Virus record (IMG/VR): IMGVR_UViG_3300037246_000409
Location: 1 to 40,407 of that record
Source: a virus
DNA: 40,407 bases
Direction: 5' to 3' (one strand)
The position numbers and the translations under genes were made by a program. A model generated the notes under the pieces. The model saw only the letters and a program-made list of their open reading frames with translations, made no database searches and was not told the origin of the DNA. Below are positions 32,219-39,791 of the stretch, piece after piece; positions within the stretch are counted from its first letter, which is position 1, and the number at the start of each line of letters is the position of its first letter.

Positions 32219-32874
32219 CGATTATGCACTTGTTTTCCGTCAAGCACATGAAGACGATTTACATCGAATACCTTAAATCCTTCATCAAATTTATCTTTAT
32301 CTCCAATCAGGGGAAGCAGCTTTCGTTTAGCGTATTCATAGTCTTGCATCACACGAGGAACCGCTACGACGGTATAAGGAATATCTTCCGCTTCAAGACG
32401 TTGGATTGTGATGAAGGCTCCCATACCTACCCATCTCTCAGTCTCCTTACGATCAGCAAATTTAGACCGTGGGCCTCCTCTATGTCTGTTTTCGTGTCCA
32501 ACAGCGGACAAGTAGAAGTCCTCAAATGACCTAAGAACAACCACTACATGTTCTAGTCCCCAACCATCGAATTCTTCCAGTATATCCCACAAAGTGACAA
32601 CCTTCACCAAATCCGCTGTAACGCTCCACGGTCTTTTAATTAGCTTAGGTGAGTCATCATAACCGTTAGCGCGGGACTGTGAGATATGTTCTCGACTCCC
32701 TTTGCTCATAATGACTTCCAAAGCTTTGCCCTTGGGACTGTCTTGCAGTTCTCGCATCTCTTTTTCAGAGAATCCACCATCAATCCCCGCTACATGCAGG
32801 AACCACGTCAAAGCTGTGGTTCCTGATGCAGAAGGGCCAGTCACAAACACCTTATTCTTGTGTTTGAACTTCAT
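32215..32874 (-). CDS. Sulfotransferase-like protein
   Basis: A 219-residue P-loop-like protein resembling bacterial sulfotransferases. VFVTGPSASGTTALTWFL (9-26) matches the 5'-phosphosulfate-binding loop (SGTT), and VVVLRSFEDFYLSAVGHENR (about 111-130) the 3'-phosphate-binding Arg and Ser. Donor would be PAPS, acceptor a glycan or other small group. A kinase or other P-loop protein is an alternative. The gene's GC is about 35-40 percent in the two blocks I counted, well below the rest. It overlaps a 49-residue gene (ATGA) and the methyltransferase (ATGA). Confidence 0.6.
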   Translation of the reverse strand: MKFKHKNKVFVTGPSASGTTALTWFLHVAGIDGGFSEKEMRELQDSPKGKALEVIMSKGSREHISQSRANGYDDSPKLIKRPWSVTADLVKVVTLWDILEEFDGWGLEHVVVVLRSFEDFYLSAVGHENRHRGGPRSKFADRKETERWVGMGAFITIQRLEAEDIPYTVVAVPRVMQDYEYAKRKLLPLIGDKDKFDEGFKVFDVNRLHVLDGKQVHNR

Positions 32875-33020
32875 CTACGCGGCGCTGACGGACAACCGTC
32901 TTCTACCCAACTCAAGAAAGCTTCACCTGCCGGTCTAGCATTAGGCCCGGGATCATCACTGAGCAACATCTTAATGATGGTGGCAGCCGTCTTAAATCGC
33001 CTGAGATTCTCTTGCTTCAC
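32871..33020 (-). CDS. Very small protein (49 residues) before sulfotransferase-like gene
   Basis: A 49-residue frame from GTG (33020) to TGA (32871). GGAG stands 6 bases before the GTG, inside the last codons of the primase gene. Its TGA overlaps the sulfotransferase-like ATG (ATGA). The protein has a basic helical start (KQENLRRFKTAATIIKMLL) and a Pro/Gly/Ala-rich end. It fills a gap that would otherwise be noncoding. Function unknown. Confidence 0.6.
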   Translation of the reverse strand: MKQENLRRFKTAATIIKMLLSDDPGPNARPAGEAFLSWVEDGCPSAPRR

Positions 33021-33915
33021 GACATTCTCCTTTCAAGTCTACGTAGGGCTCACCTAGTGTAGCTGCGATGTGAATCCGGTTAGCCCAGTCTGCTACAACG
33101 TCTTTGGGGTAGTCATCAGGCTGCCCGAGGATTGACCAGTAAGCGGCAGGGATACCTCTATCATGTAGCTTGCGTATGCCTCGTTCGGCTGATTGTTCGG
33201 CGTTCTCATCCCATAGCAGGGCAACGGATCGAACTCCGGCGTCCTTAATGAGATCGGCCTGCATGTTACTGATATTTGACCCGAAAGTCGTTGAACATCG
33301 CAGATCAGATCGAAGCCAGAGAGACACAAAGGTATTCTCCACAATGCTGAGTCTGTCCCAGAGTCGAGACTCTGCCCATCCAAGGATATACTTTCCAGTT
33401 GGGCGACCCTTGCTGTAGAGATACTTAGGACCAGAAACGTTAGGCAAAGCGCGGCTATTAAAGTTGACCAAAACACCACTATCCACAATCGGCACATATA
33501 TCCTCTCCCCATCGGAGGTTATCCCCCAATTCAATACGATGTCATCCGTGAGGCCCCTGTCTCGCAGGTAGCGCAAAGCGAATGCGTTAGTGGTCATCAA
33601 CTCACCGTTCACCCTGAGTGCTATCGGCCACCCGGGCAATACCAAGTCAGGTAGTACCTCTACCTCCTCTTCCCGCTCAAACGCCCCATCCATGTTCGGA
33701 CTGAAGCCCACTATGTCGATCAGATCCTCTAATGAGGGCGTATACCCGCAAGAAGCCTTGTGGCAGATACCAATCAGCTTCCTAGTGTTGAAGTAGAATC
33801 GATTACCGCCGCACTCAGGGCATGCGGTCATCACCTCGTCCTTGGCGGGCTGTGAGTCCACACCTAGGGTGCGATGGAACCAATCTAGAATTGCCTTTTG
33901 GCTATAGAGCGCCAT
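32992..33915 (-). CDS. DNA primase (zinc finger plus TOPRIM-like)
   Basis: A 307-residue primase-type protein. Residues 30-56 form a four-Cys zinc finger (C32, C35, C51, C56; CPECGG then CHKASCGYTP) as in DnaG/T7 gp4 primases. The middle reads WGITSDGERIYVPIVD. A TOPRIM-like part carries SIVENTFVSLW (Glu about 193) and LLWDENAEQ (about 230-238), where the usual DxD reads DxN. Lacking one acid, catalysis may use a variant geometry. With the adjacent helicase gene it would form the primosome. Confidence 0.82.
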   Translation of the reverse strand: MALYSQKAILDWFHRTLGVDSQPAKDEVMTACPECGGNRFYFNTRKLIGICHKASCGYTPSLEDLIDIVGFSPNMDGAFEREEEVEVLPDLVLPGWPIALRVNGELMTTNAFALRYLRDRGLTDDIVLNWGITSDGERIYVPIVDSGVLVNFNSRALPNVSGPKYLYSKGRPTGKYILGWAESRLWDRLSIVENTFVSLWLRSDLRCSTTFGSNISNMQADLIKDAGVRSVALLWDENAEQSAERGIRKLHDRGIPAAYWSILGQPDDYPKDVVADWANRIHIAATLGEPYVDLKGECREARESQAI

Positions 33916-33918
33916 GGT

Positions 33919-34311
33919 CTACCTCATGTCTACCTTATCAAAGAACCCGTTGTTGTATCCATCCGGGAAGGTGCAATAGTCTTCGTCATCTAGCCAATCT
34001 ATAGCTCTCTCATACACCCGACGCCCGTATCCCAAATGTCGCCGATTTCTACGAGTGTACAACATCAGATCCCAGCTATCCCGACCATCCCATACAACAA
34101 GGCCCCAGGCTACCGGGATATCGTCATCGTACCAATCTCCCGAGGTATAGGTTTCAAACAAGACAAATGACTTATGGTCCGTATCAACTTCTCTGATGTC
34201 GCGCAATGCGTCACGTATCCCACTACCATCATTGAGGGACAGCTTCCACAGTGCCTTCTGTACCTCCATAGGCCAGTCGTAGAAGTTTCGCTGTCGGATC
34301 TTAGTTCTCAT
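33919..34311 (-). CDS. GNAT acetyltransferase-like protein
   Basis: A 130-residue protein with GNAT-like features: a strand pair (PVAWGLVVWDGR, DLMLYTRRN) then RRHLGYGRRVYERAIDWL, which matches the acetyl-CoA pyrophosphate loop R/Q-x-x-G-x-G/A. Catalytic residues cannot be fixed. The ATG overlaps the stop of the Cys-rich gene upstream (ATGA). A role in modifying a host or phage protein, or a sugar amine, would be typical. Confidence moderate. Confidence 0.55.
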   Translation of the reverse strand: MRTKIRQRNFYDWPMEVQKALWKLSLNDGSGIRDALRDIREVDTDHKSFVLFETYTSGDWYDDDIPVAWGLVVWDGRDSWDLMLYTRRNRRHLGYGRRVYERAIDWLDDEDYCTFPDGYNNGFFDKVDMR

Positions 34312-34463
34312 TTCTTATCATCCTTATGAGAAAAACAATTGACACATAGAGATTCTTCACCTTTGTGGTACATCACCTTAGAGTCACATAAAAGACAACC
34401 ACCACAAACATTACAGTTGTCACAAATCCACAACTTAGGGTTACGACATTTTACCCACTTCAC
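34308..34463 (-). CDS. Cys-rich zinc-binding microprotein (51 residues)
   Basis: A 51-residue frame from GTG (34463) to TGA (34308). GGGAGG stands 7 bases before the GTG, whose base overlap with the helicase stop is GTGA; its own TGA overlaps the GNAT ATG (ATGA). It has eight Cys: C6, C14, C17, C20, C23, C26, C40, C43, with CDNCNVCGGCLLC in the centre, an arrangement able to bind two zinc ions. Unusually AT-rich. It is likely a zinc ribbon working beside the helicase, perhaps as an adaptor; function unproven. Confidence 0.68.
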   Translation of the reverse strand: MKWVKCRNPKLWICDNCNVCGGCLLCDSKVMYHKGEESLCVNCFSHKDDKK

Positions 34464-35908
34464 TTGCTTGCCTCCCTAGGACTGAGTACTGCTTTACCGC
34501 CACGCTTCTTAGCTGATTCAGCCTTCCGTTCCTGCTGTCCCTCTTCACGCTCATCCTCATCCTCAACAGATTCCTCATCTTGAGGTATGATCTGTTGATT
34601 GGTGATAAGCATTTGCTCCAAGTTGGTACGGACGAGCATCTTACGATCTTCCATCTTGGATGACCGTTGCTTGTGCTCAGCGAACTCCAAACATTCGACT
34701 TGCTCATTTCCATCCACGTCTAGGTTAACAAATACCTTCCGGCATGACACTACACAGTCGGCTGCCTGAAGATGACGGATAGAGCCTTGTACGAACTCCA
34801 TACTCTGCTCAATCTTGCGATTCATGCCACTTCGATTCGTCTGCACTGCTGTCCAGATATTGGCACGCCTCCGAACACCCAAACGAATCAATTCCTTGGC
34901 GATCTCCTGAAGATAGATCCATTCCTTCTCAATCTTGACTTGACGGGACGGTGCCATCTTCTCCATGTAGTCAATCACGATCAACTCAGGCTCGAACCCA
35001 TACTCAGCCCGCAGTTTGACCATTGAGGCTTCAATGTTCTCTGCGGTCGTGTTCAGATCGATAGAACCCAGCATGAGCCTCTTATGAAGCCCGTGCTGCC
35101 ACTTGATGTCGAGTCCACGGTACGCTTCCACCGGATCATCCTGAATGATCTGTAGGGGTACGAATTTACCGTCCTCATCACCGTGCATGCGAGCTAGGAA
35201 GCGTTCGCTCTGTTCGTCCCGGCTCAACTCGTTGGTGAGCATGAGCACCTGTCGCCCCTCCGTCATGGCGACGTTGTAGGCGATGTTCAACAGGCAGGCT
35301 GACTTACCACCGCCTGTAGGAGCTATCACTATCCCAAGCTGACCGGGGCGTAGCCCTCCGTAAGACCACTCATCGATGGGAAGCACCCCGGTGGGAACAC
35401 GCGCCGGCTTACCTGTCCAGGGCGTTTCTTTGATCAAAGTATCCAAGGCAGTCTTGATATCGAGAATCAGCTCATCACCTGTCGCAGTGTGAGCGGTTAG
35501 CCACCGGCTCATGTCCGCCAGTAAAACCTCACCCTCTCCTTCAGCCAACGCCTTCTGGAATCCCGCCGTTTGCATCATTGACTCTAGAGAGAACGCTGCG
35601 GCTTTCTCTTTGGCCTTCTTCACAGCTAGCATCTGCTTTGAGTTGTCAAACCCGAACTTTAGCTGTTCGATAGTCGCTTTGTAGCGGGATTCGTAGCCCG
35701 ACTTATCATTGTCCTCCATGTACTCAGCCAGAGATGCCAAACTAGGTGTAATCGCGTACTCATCGATGAATGCGTAGATAGCCTTCACCAAAGGGACGTA
35801 TTCCTTGTTCTTCAGCCACTCAGCTTTGAACACACGTTTCATGTCACGGGAATCCAAGTCCCGCTCAGTCAAGGCAAAAACAAATGCCCCTTCATCGAAC
35901 GTTTTCAC
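34460..35908 (-). CDS. dnaB: DnaB-type replicative helicase (T4 gp41 type)
   Basis: A 482-residue hexameric-type helicase. N-terminal helical region (1-150), then Walker A APTGGGKSA (196-204), MLTNELSRDE (the glutamate region), Walker B LIVIDYMEKM (about 311-320) and IWTAVQTNRSG (about 354-364) with the arginine-finger-type Arg. Acidic and basic C-terminal tail (430-482) is disordered. It starts with a GTG that overlaps the UvsW-like stop (GTGA). Works with the primase downstream. Confidence 0.9.
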   Translation of the reverse strand: MKTFDEGAFVFALTERDLDSRDMKRVFKAEWLKNKEYVPLVKAIYAFIDEYAITPSLASLAEYMEDNDKSGYESRYKATIEQLKFGFDNSKQMLAVKKAKEKAAAFSLESMMQTAGFQKALAEGEGEVLLADMSRWLTAHTATGDELILDIKTALDTLIKETPWTGKPARVPTGVLPIDEWSYGGLRPGQLGIVIAPTGGGKSACLLNIAYNVAMTEGRQVLMLTNELSRDEQSERFLARMHGDEDGKFVPLQIIQDDPVEAYRGLDIKWQHGLHKRLMLGSIDLNTTAENIEASMVKLRAEYGFEPELIVIDYMEKMAPSRQVKIEKEWIYLQEIAKELIRLGVRRRANIWTAVQTNRSGMNRKIEQSMEFVQGSIRHLQAADCVVSCRKVFVNLDVDGNEQVECLEFAEHKQRSSKMEDRKMLVRTNLEQMLITNQQIIPQDEESVEDEDEREEGQQERKAESAKKRGGKAVLSPREASK

Positions 35909-37362
35909 GCTTCTGTTACCTCAAAGCCCTCTTGCTTCCAAACTCGTATACGTTCGAGAGCATGACGGCGTAGCATAGGGTTGTGTTGATCCCCAAAATC
36001 AATGATTTCAACTTCTTTCTTGTTGGCCGCTACTCGCACGCCTCGCCCCACTCGCTGGAGCAGCTTGACTTGCGACTTACCGCCGCTCGCCATGATTACC
36101 TTTCTGATCTCAGGGATATCTACGCCCTCATCCCAAAGAGTGGTGATGACAGCTTTTAGCTTCCCCGATTGCAAGTCCCATACCGCTTGTTCTCTTTCGC
36201 TCAGCGAACTCTTCCCTGTCAAGACAGGTACGTTGAAACCGAAGGTGAATCCGTTGGTAATCTCCTTAGCCTGCTCAACATGCTTGACCAGCACCAAACA
36301 AGGGTGAGGGCCAGCAACAATCTCAGCGGCGATCTTCTTGTTCCGCCAGGAGTTGCAAGTTATCCCCTTCATTTGCACCTTGCGCCAATGTTCGGCCTTT
36401 GCCTTGTTTGATCGCCCGAATTCGACTTTCACAGGCAGCTTGCCCGGTACCTTGATGAACTTGATCTTCGGCGGCACCAAATAACCGTTTTTGATTAGCC
36501 ATGCGCTGCTAACCTGAGCCAATACCGACCCGGTGACGCCTTCCAAGAGGAAATTGTCGTATTGGGACCGCATGAAGGGTGTTGCGGTCAAGCCCCACCT
36601 TGCATGAGCATTCTTGAACCAGCCACCCACCTCCATGAACTGGTTTCCCTTGTCTTGGGAGGCAGCCATGATGTGAGACTCATCGAAGAACACTTGGGAG
36701 GCCCCTTCGATGAGCGCCTTAGTCTGGGCCGTCCTCTCATCCTCTTTCTTCAAGATAGAGAGAACGGTTTGCGTTGTAGCGATGTTCAGGTGCGGATCGG
36801 GCTTAAATATGCCAGCGCCAATGATACCTGGGCTGATCCCGTACTTCTCAAAACGCTTTTGTGCCTGCAAGAGCAAATCCTTGCGATGGACGAGGAAAAA
36901 GGTTGGAACGGGGTAGGATTGGTACATAGCCACGGCGATCTCAGTCTTACCGCCACCAGTAGCCACGTGCAGGATGCCACGAGGCCACCACACACCTCCC
37001 AGCGTGTTGCTGAAGGCAGCGCTGAGTACTTCGTGCTGGTAAGGTCTGAGAGGGGCTGTGTACTGTCGAAGTTGGGGTTGGATGAGGTTACGTCCATCTA
37101 CGATGTTCAGATCGAAATCACCGTCGAGTACGCCATACACGAGAGGCGCAAGGCCACTGAGGAACTGGAAGCCGCCCAGATCGTTCACTTTGAACAATCT
37201 GACCTTGCCATCCCATTCACCTGACTTGAACGCCCACAGGTACTTAGCCCCTGGGACATCCACAGTTAAGTTGCGTTGCAAAGCGGCACCGATGTTGTTC
37301 ATCTCCCTAGGAGTGAACTGATCGATGCTGCTCCACGTATTTCCTATTGTTAGCTGAATCAT
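35905..37362 (-). CDS. uvsW: UvsW-like SF2 helicase
   Basis: A 485-residue DEAD-box-superfamily helicase. N-terminal domain (1-100), Q-motif-like RPYQ (106-109), motif I ATGGGKT (134-140), motif Ia LVHRKDL, motif II DESH (227-230), motif III LTATP, motif V/VI QRVGRGVR. Order and size fit T4 UvsW, which rewinds and moves branched DNA. AAGGGA stands 7 bases before the ATG. It overlaps the membrane-protein gene by 56 bases. Endonuclease-type SF2 helicases are the alternative. Confidence 0.88.
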   Translation of the reverse strand: MIQLTIGNTWSSIDQFTPREMNNIGAALQRNLTVDVPGAKYLWAFKSGEWDGKVRLFKVNDLGGFQFLSGLAPLVYGVLDGDFDLNIVDGRNLIQPQLRQYTAPLRPYQHEVLSAAFSNTLGGVWWPRGILHVATGGGKTEIAVAMYQSYPVPTFFLVHRKDLLLQAQKRFEKYGISPGIIGAGIFKPDPHLNIATTQTVLSILKKEDERTAQTKALIEGASQVFFDESHIMAASQDKGNQFMEVGGWFKNAHARWGLTATPFMRSQYDNFLLEGVTGSVLAQVSSAWLIKNGYLVPPKIKFIKVPGKLPVKVEFGRSNKAKAEHWRKVQMKGITCNSWRNKKIAAEIVAGPHPCLVLVKHVEQAKEITNGFTFGFNVPVLTGKSSLSEREQAVWDLQSGKLKAVITTLWDEGVDIPEIRKVIMASGGKSQVKLLQRVGRGVRVAANKKEVEIIDFGDQHNPMLRRHALERIRVWKQEGFEVTEA

Positions 37363-37627
37363 TCTTGAGTCCCTTGATACTCATTAAAACTGACCACACG
37401 ATCACTAATTGGAACGCCAATGTACCCCACACATCCGGATGCTTGTACACAACTAGCCCATTGATCACAAAGTTGATGGTCCCAATGACAATTTGAAGTG
37501 CGAACACCTGCCGAAGCCGACTGGCACCTTCCGCAAGTATCCAGTACTTGTAGATTCCGATCACCACTATGAATAGTGACCCGAAATTGATAAACGGTAT
37601 TACCAACCGTGCCAGCAGATCTTCCAT
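37307..37627 (-). CDS. Three-segment small membrane protein
   Basis: A 106-residue protein with hydrophobic segments at about 8-28, 42-62 and 68-87 and a positively charged, polar tail from 90. It overlaps the UvsW-like gene by 56 bases and the deacetylase gene by 28. Another frame over the same bases gives a protein with no hydrophobic order, so this frame is preferred. The ribosome site before the ATG is weak; coupling with the deacetylase gene is likely. Function unknown. Confidence 0.68.
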   Translation of the reverse strand: MEDLLARLVIPFINFGSLFIVVIGIYKYWILAEGASRLRQVFALQIVIGTINFVINGLVVYKHPDVWGTLAFQLVIVWSVLMSIKGLKNDSANNRKYVEQHRSVHS

Positions 37628-38235
37628 GACTTATCATCCAATGTCTCTTTGGAGGCAATAATCGCCTCGTCCACACCATTGTGTTGTAGTATCTGAGCGA
37701 TACGATACAAGCGTAGCCCTCGCTCCCACCAATGAACCATAATCACCCTGCCATCTAGTTTAGCAGGATCCCGGAACTTCCGCAATAGCGCATCAGCTTC
37801 TTTCTGATCTATCACCGGGTAGTTGGTATCCTCAACGATGAGCCCGTGGTTGCGTGCTGCTGTTTGGATATCGAAGGAGTTGGCCCCGTGCGGCGTGACC
37901 CATCGGATAGGCGGGAAGCCAGGGAGATTCTTGTCGAACCAATCCATAGCTTGATCGAGGTGCTCGCAAATCTCCTCGTAGGGCATATCCCCATAAGGGC
38001 CATGCGTCCAACCATGAAGATCAGGGAAGACGATACCTTCCTCCGCACATTCCCTAAGGTAATCCACAGCACCAGGGAACTTGTCAACGTCTTGACAAAG
38101 AATAGCGGGGGCCAGCACTACAGGTAGATCCTTGCACCAGTTGATATGCTTCTGGAACTTCTGTAGCTCCTTACCTTGGATCTTCTTGTCACTCGTTTCC
38201 CAAAGGACATCATCAAAGCGTACACGTGTGATCAT
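37600..38235 (-). CDS. NodB-type polysaccharide deacetylase-like protein
   Basis: A 211-residue protein with NodB-homology motifs: RFDDV (6-10, the catalytic Asp pair), DLHGWTHGPY (about 72-81, HxxxH metal ligands) and TPHGANSFD (about 113-121). It should remove acetyl groups from N-acetylated sugars, using a metal. No signal peptide, so it would act in the cytoplasm or be released. Length (211) is within the family range. Its ATG overlaps the small CxxC gene stop (TGATG). Confidence 0.75.
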   Translation of the reverse strand: MITRVRFDDVLWETSDKKIQGKELQKFQKHINWCKDLPVVLAPAILCQDVDKFPGAVDYLRECAEEGIVFPDLHGWTHGPYGDMPYEEICEHLDQAMDWFDKNLPGFPPIRWVTPHGANSFDIQTAARNHGLIVEDTNYPVIDQKEADALLRKFRDPAKLDGRVIMVHWWERGLRLYRIAQILQHNGVDEAIIASKETLDDKSWKICWHGW

Positions 38236-38414
38236 CAGTTAGCCTCCCGCAGCTCACGCTTATTACATATCGTGCAACGACGCTCCTGAAGCATGATGTG
38301 GATAGTCGGCTCACCGCGTAGGGGAAACCCGGCGCGTAGGGGAAACTTCTCTCCCGGCTGGGGGTCACTCCACTTCTCCCACTTGCAACCCCAAAAGTAG
38401 TGCTTGAAACTCAT
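38235..38414 (-). CDS. Small CxxC protein with internal tandem repeat (59 residues)
   Basis: A 59-residue frame from ATG (38414) to TGA (38235), both junctions overlapping neighbours (ATGA with the gene above, TGATG with the deacetylase gene). AGGA lies 4 bases before the ATG. Near residues 23-35, FPLRAG/FPLRGE is a duplicated hexapeptide. CTIC (46-49) plus C10 may bind a metal. Aromatic-rich start (MSFKHYFWGCKWEKW). Function unknown. Confidence 0.62.
   Translation of the reverse strand: MSFKHYFWGCKWEKWSDPQPGEKFPLRAGFPLRGEPTIHIMLQERRCTICNKRELREAN
38315..38346. repeat. 18-bp-period direct repeat (CGCGTAGGGGAAAC x2)
   Basis: CGCGTAGGGGAAAC occurs at 38315-38328 and 38333-38346, exactly 18 bases apart, in frame with the 59-residue gene. 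It encodes the duplicated Phe-Pro-Leu-Arg unit. Identity over 14 bases points to recent slippage. Confidence 0.85.
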
Positions 38415-38608
38415 TTCTTCCTATCTACCCTCCAGATGATGCTCACCCGTTCTCCCCAAGGCGTAACCCAATATGTATGTCGGCTGTATAGACCCGCGCT
38501 AATACGATTATCGAAACCATAGCACGGCCAACTAATACAATCAACCCACGTAGATTCCAACACGGTTAGTTCGAGGATTTCAGATCGTTTTCGTCCCATC
38601 AGGCTCAT
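38411..38608 (-). CDS. Small hypothetical protein
   Basis: A 65-residue protein rich in Trp, Arg and Ser; a beta-rich C-terminus (AGLYSRHTYWVTPWGE) suggests a compact domain. Start choice is uncertain: ATG at 38608 with GAGG 3 bases upstream, or ATG at 38599. It overlaps the gene upstream and its stop overlaps the 59-residue gene (ATGA). No function can be assigned. Confidence 0.5.
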   Translation of the reverse strand: MSLMGRKRSEILELTVLESTWVDCISWPCYGFDNRISAGLYSRHTYWVTPWGERVSIIWRVDRKK

Positions 38609-38828
38609 AGTCCTCAATGTAGATGAACCGACCCTTCAGGTCGATCACGTCCTTTAGGTTCTCCACGAGCGCCTTTAGCTCATTCAACTTGAATGGGCCT
38701 GCTCCCTTCCCGTCAGTCACGAGAAAGAATAGCCGGCGCTCAGGATTGAAGGATATCACGCATGTCCCCATGCGATCATCCCTCACAGCGATAGGGCGAA
38801 AGCCCTCCGGGATTAGAATATCAGACAT
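38580..38828 (-). CDS. Small hypothetical protein
   Basis: An 82-residue protein with a probable alpha/beta fold (FRPIAVRDDRMGTCVISFN, then KLNELKALVENLKDV as a helix, then FIYIED). AGGAGG stands 5 bases before the ATG. No Cys motif or membrane segment. It overlaps the downstream small gene. Function unknown. Confidence 0.68.
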   Translation of the reverse strand: MSDILIPEGFRPIAVRDDRMGTCVISFNPERRLFFLVTDGKGAGPFKLNELKALVENLKDVIDLKGRFIYIEDYEPDGTKTI

Positions 38829-38837
38829 TGTTACCTC

Positions 38838-39110
38838 CTAGAACGGGTTACCAGTCATGCCCTTCATGACACCTTCGGCCACGAGGCCCAACGACTCTTT
38901 GCCATTGTCGGAGATGCCGGTGTCCTTGGTCGAGTAGGCGGCGATGGTGCAGTCGGTCGTAACCAACTCAGTCTCACCAGTGCCGAGGACAGTGCTACGA
39001 ACCCGATAGGACTCCAGCACGCCATCATCGAAGTAGCTGCACTTCTGATTCATAGACGCACACCCAAAGGTCATGGCAAGAAGAATGACAAGAAATACTT
39101 TCTGTTTCAT
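38838..39110 (-). CDS. Small lipoprotein-like exported protein
   Basis: A 90-residue protein starting MKQKVFLVILLAMTFGCASM. A hydrophobic stretch ends in FGC, a near-lipobox with Cys17 as probable lipid-attachment site. The mature part has two more Cys (24 and 54) and a Gly-rich C-terminus. The ATG at 39110 has GGAA six bases upstream; an upstream start at 39176 would add a nonsensical N-terminus. It could be an outer-membrane spanin or exclusion lipoprotein, but no gene for a partner is seen. Confidence 0.65.
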   Translation of the reverse strand: MKQKVFLVILLAMTFGCASMNQKCSYFDDGVLESYRVRSTVLGTGETELVTTDCTIAAYSTKDTGISDNGKESLGLVAEGVMKGMTGNPF

Positions 39111-39129
39111 GATTTGTTCCAATCTTTGT

Positions 39130-39378
39130 TTAGAATACAGGAGGAAGACGTTTACTGTGCGGGTAAACATACGCATGTTTCCATTCGATTATGTCTGGGC
39201 AGGTATGCAGCCCAAGACCTCGTTGACACCCAAGATGGGTGCAATTCTTAGGGTTGTAGTCCATCGGCTCCATTTTAGATTCACCAAGCTGGTACATCCC
39301 CTTCACGATAGACGGACTATGACACGCCCCCAGGATTCGCGTCTCCATCGCAGCGTAGTCAACTTGCACGTCCTTCAT
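39130..39378 (-). CDS. Small His/Cys-rich protein, probably metal-binding
   Basis: An 82-residue protein. The ATG at 39378 overlaps the DUF1353 stop (TAATG), and no other ribosome site is seen. Cys and His cluster in GACHSPS, KNCTHLGC and HTCPD (C19, H20; C46, H48, C51; H58, C60), suggesting one zinc site. The rest is polar. Function unknown. Confidence 0.6.
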   Translation of the reverse strand: MKDVQVDYAAMETRILGACHSPSIVKGMYQLGESKMEPMDYNPKNCTHLGCQRGLGLHTCPDIIEWKHAYVYPHSKRLPPVF

Positions 39379-39791
39379 TACGGCGCAGTCTCGATACGCT
39401 TCCTTGATTCGGGAGAAGCCGCAGGCCCACCGCCTAGTCGAACACCGCGGTATACCCACTTAGCTCGGAGCGACCACATACCATCTTCCAGACAAAGACG
39501 CTGCAACTCCAAATCAGCCTTGGCCCTATTGACACTATGCAAGAGGTCCCACCGCATAAGCTGATAGAGAGCGTCATGCACGAGAGCCCCGCGCATGAAA
39601 GTCTTGGTGTCAAAGGTCGGACCAGACGGCCCATCCCAGGCATAGCCTTGTCTGATCGTGAGGTAACCATTAGGCATGAGCGAGAGGTACGGAGTGTTAA
39701 TCATCTCCTCCGGACATATATCAACGAAAACCTCGTAGTCCTCAGCAAGCTGATACTTGTAGCCGCTTCGATACTTCATCCTGTGATTCAT
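39378..39791 (-). CDS. DUF1353-family phage protein
   Basis: A 137-residue protein of the DUF1353 family found in many phages: YLTIRQGYAWDGPSGP, then TFMRGALVHDALYQLMR, with the conserved HDALY. Charged C-terminal third. AGGAG stands 6 bases before the ATG at 39791, which overlaps the upstream stop (ATGA). The family is of unknown function and typically sits near tail or lysis genes. Confidence 0.85.
   Translation of the reverse strand: MNHRMKYRSGYKYQLAEDYEVFVDICPEEMINTPYLSLMPNGYLTIRQGYAWDGPSGPTFDTKTFMRGALVHDALYQLMRWDLLHSVNRAKADLELQRLCLEDGMWSLRAKWVYRGVRLGGGPAASPESRKRIETAP

Noticed and set aside
37359-37679. Alternative leftward frame over the three-segment membrane protein
   Set aside because: It gives a non-hydrophobic, Cys/Trp-rich chain with no order, while the other frame has three clear membrane segments.
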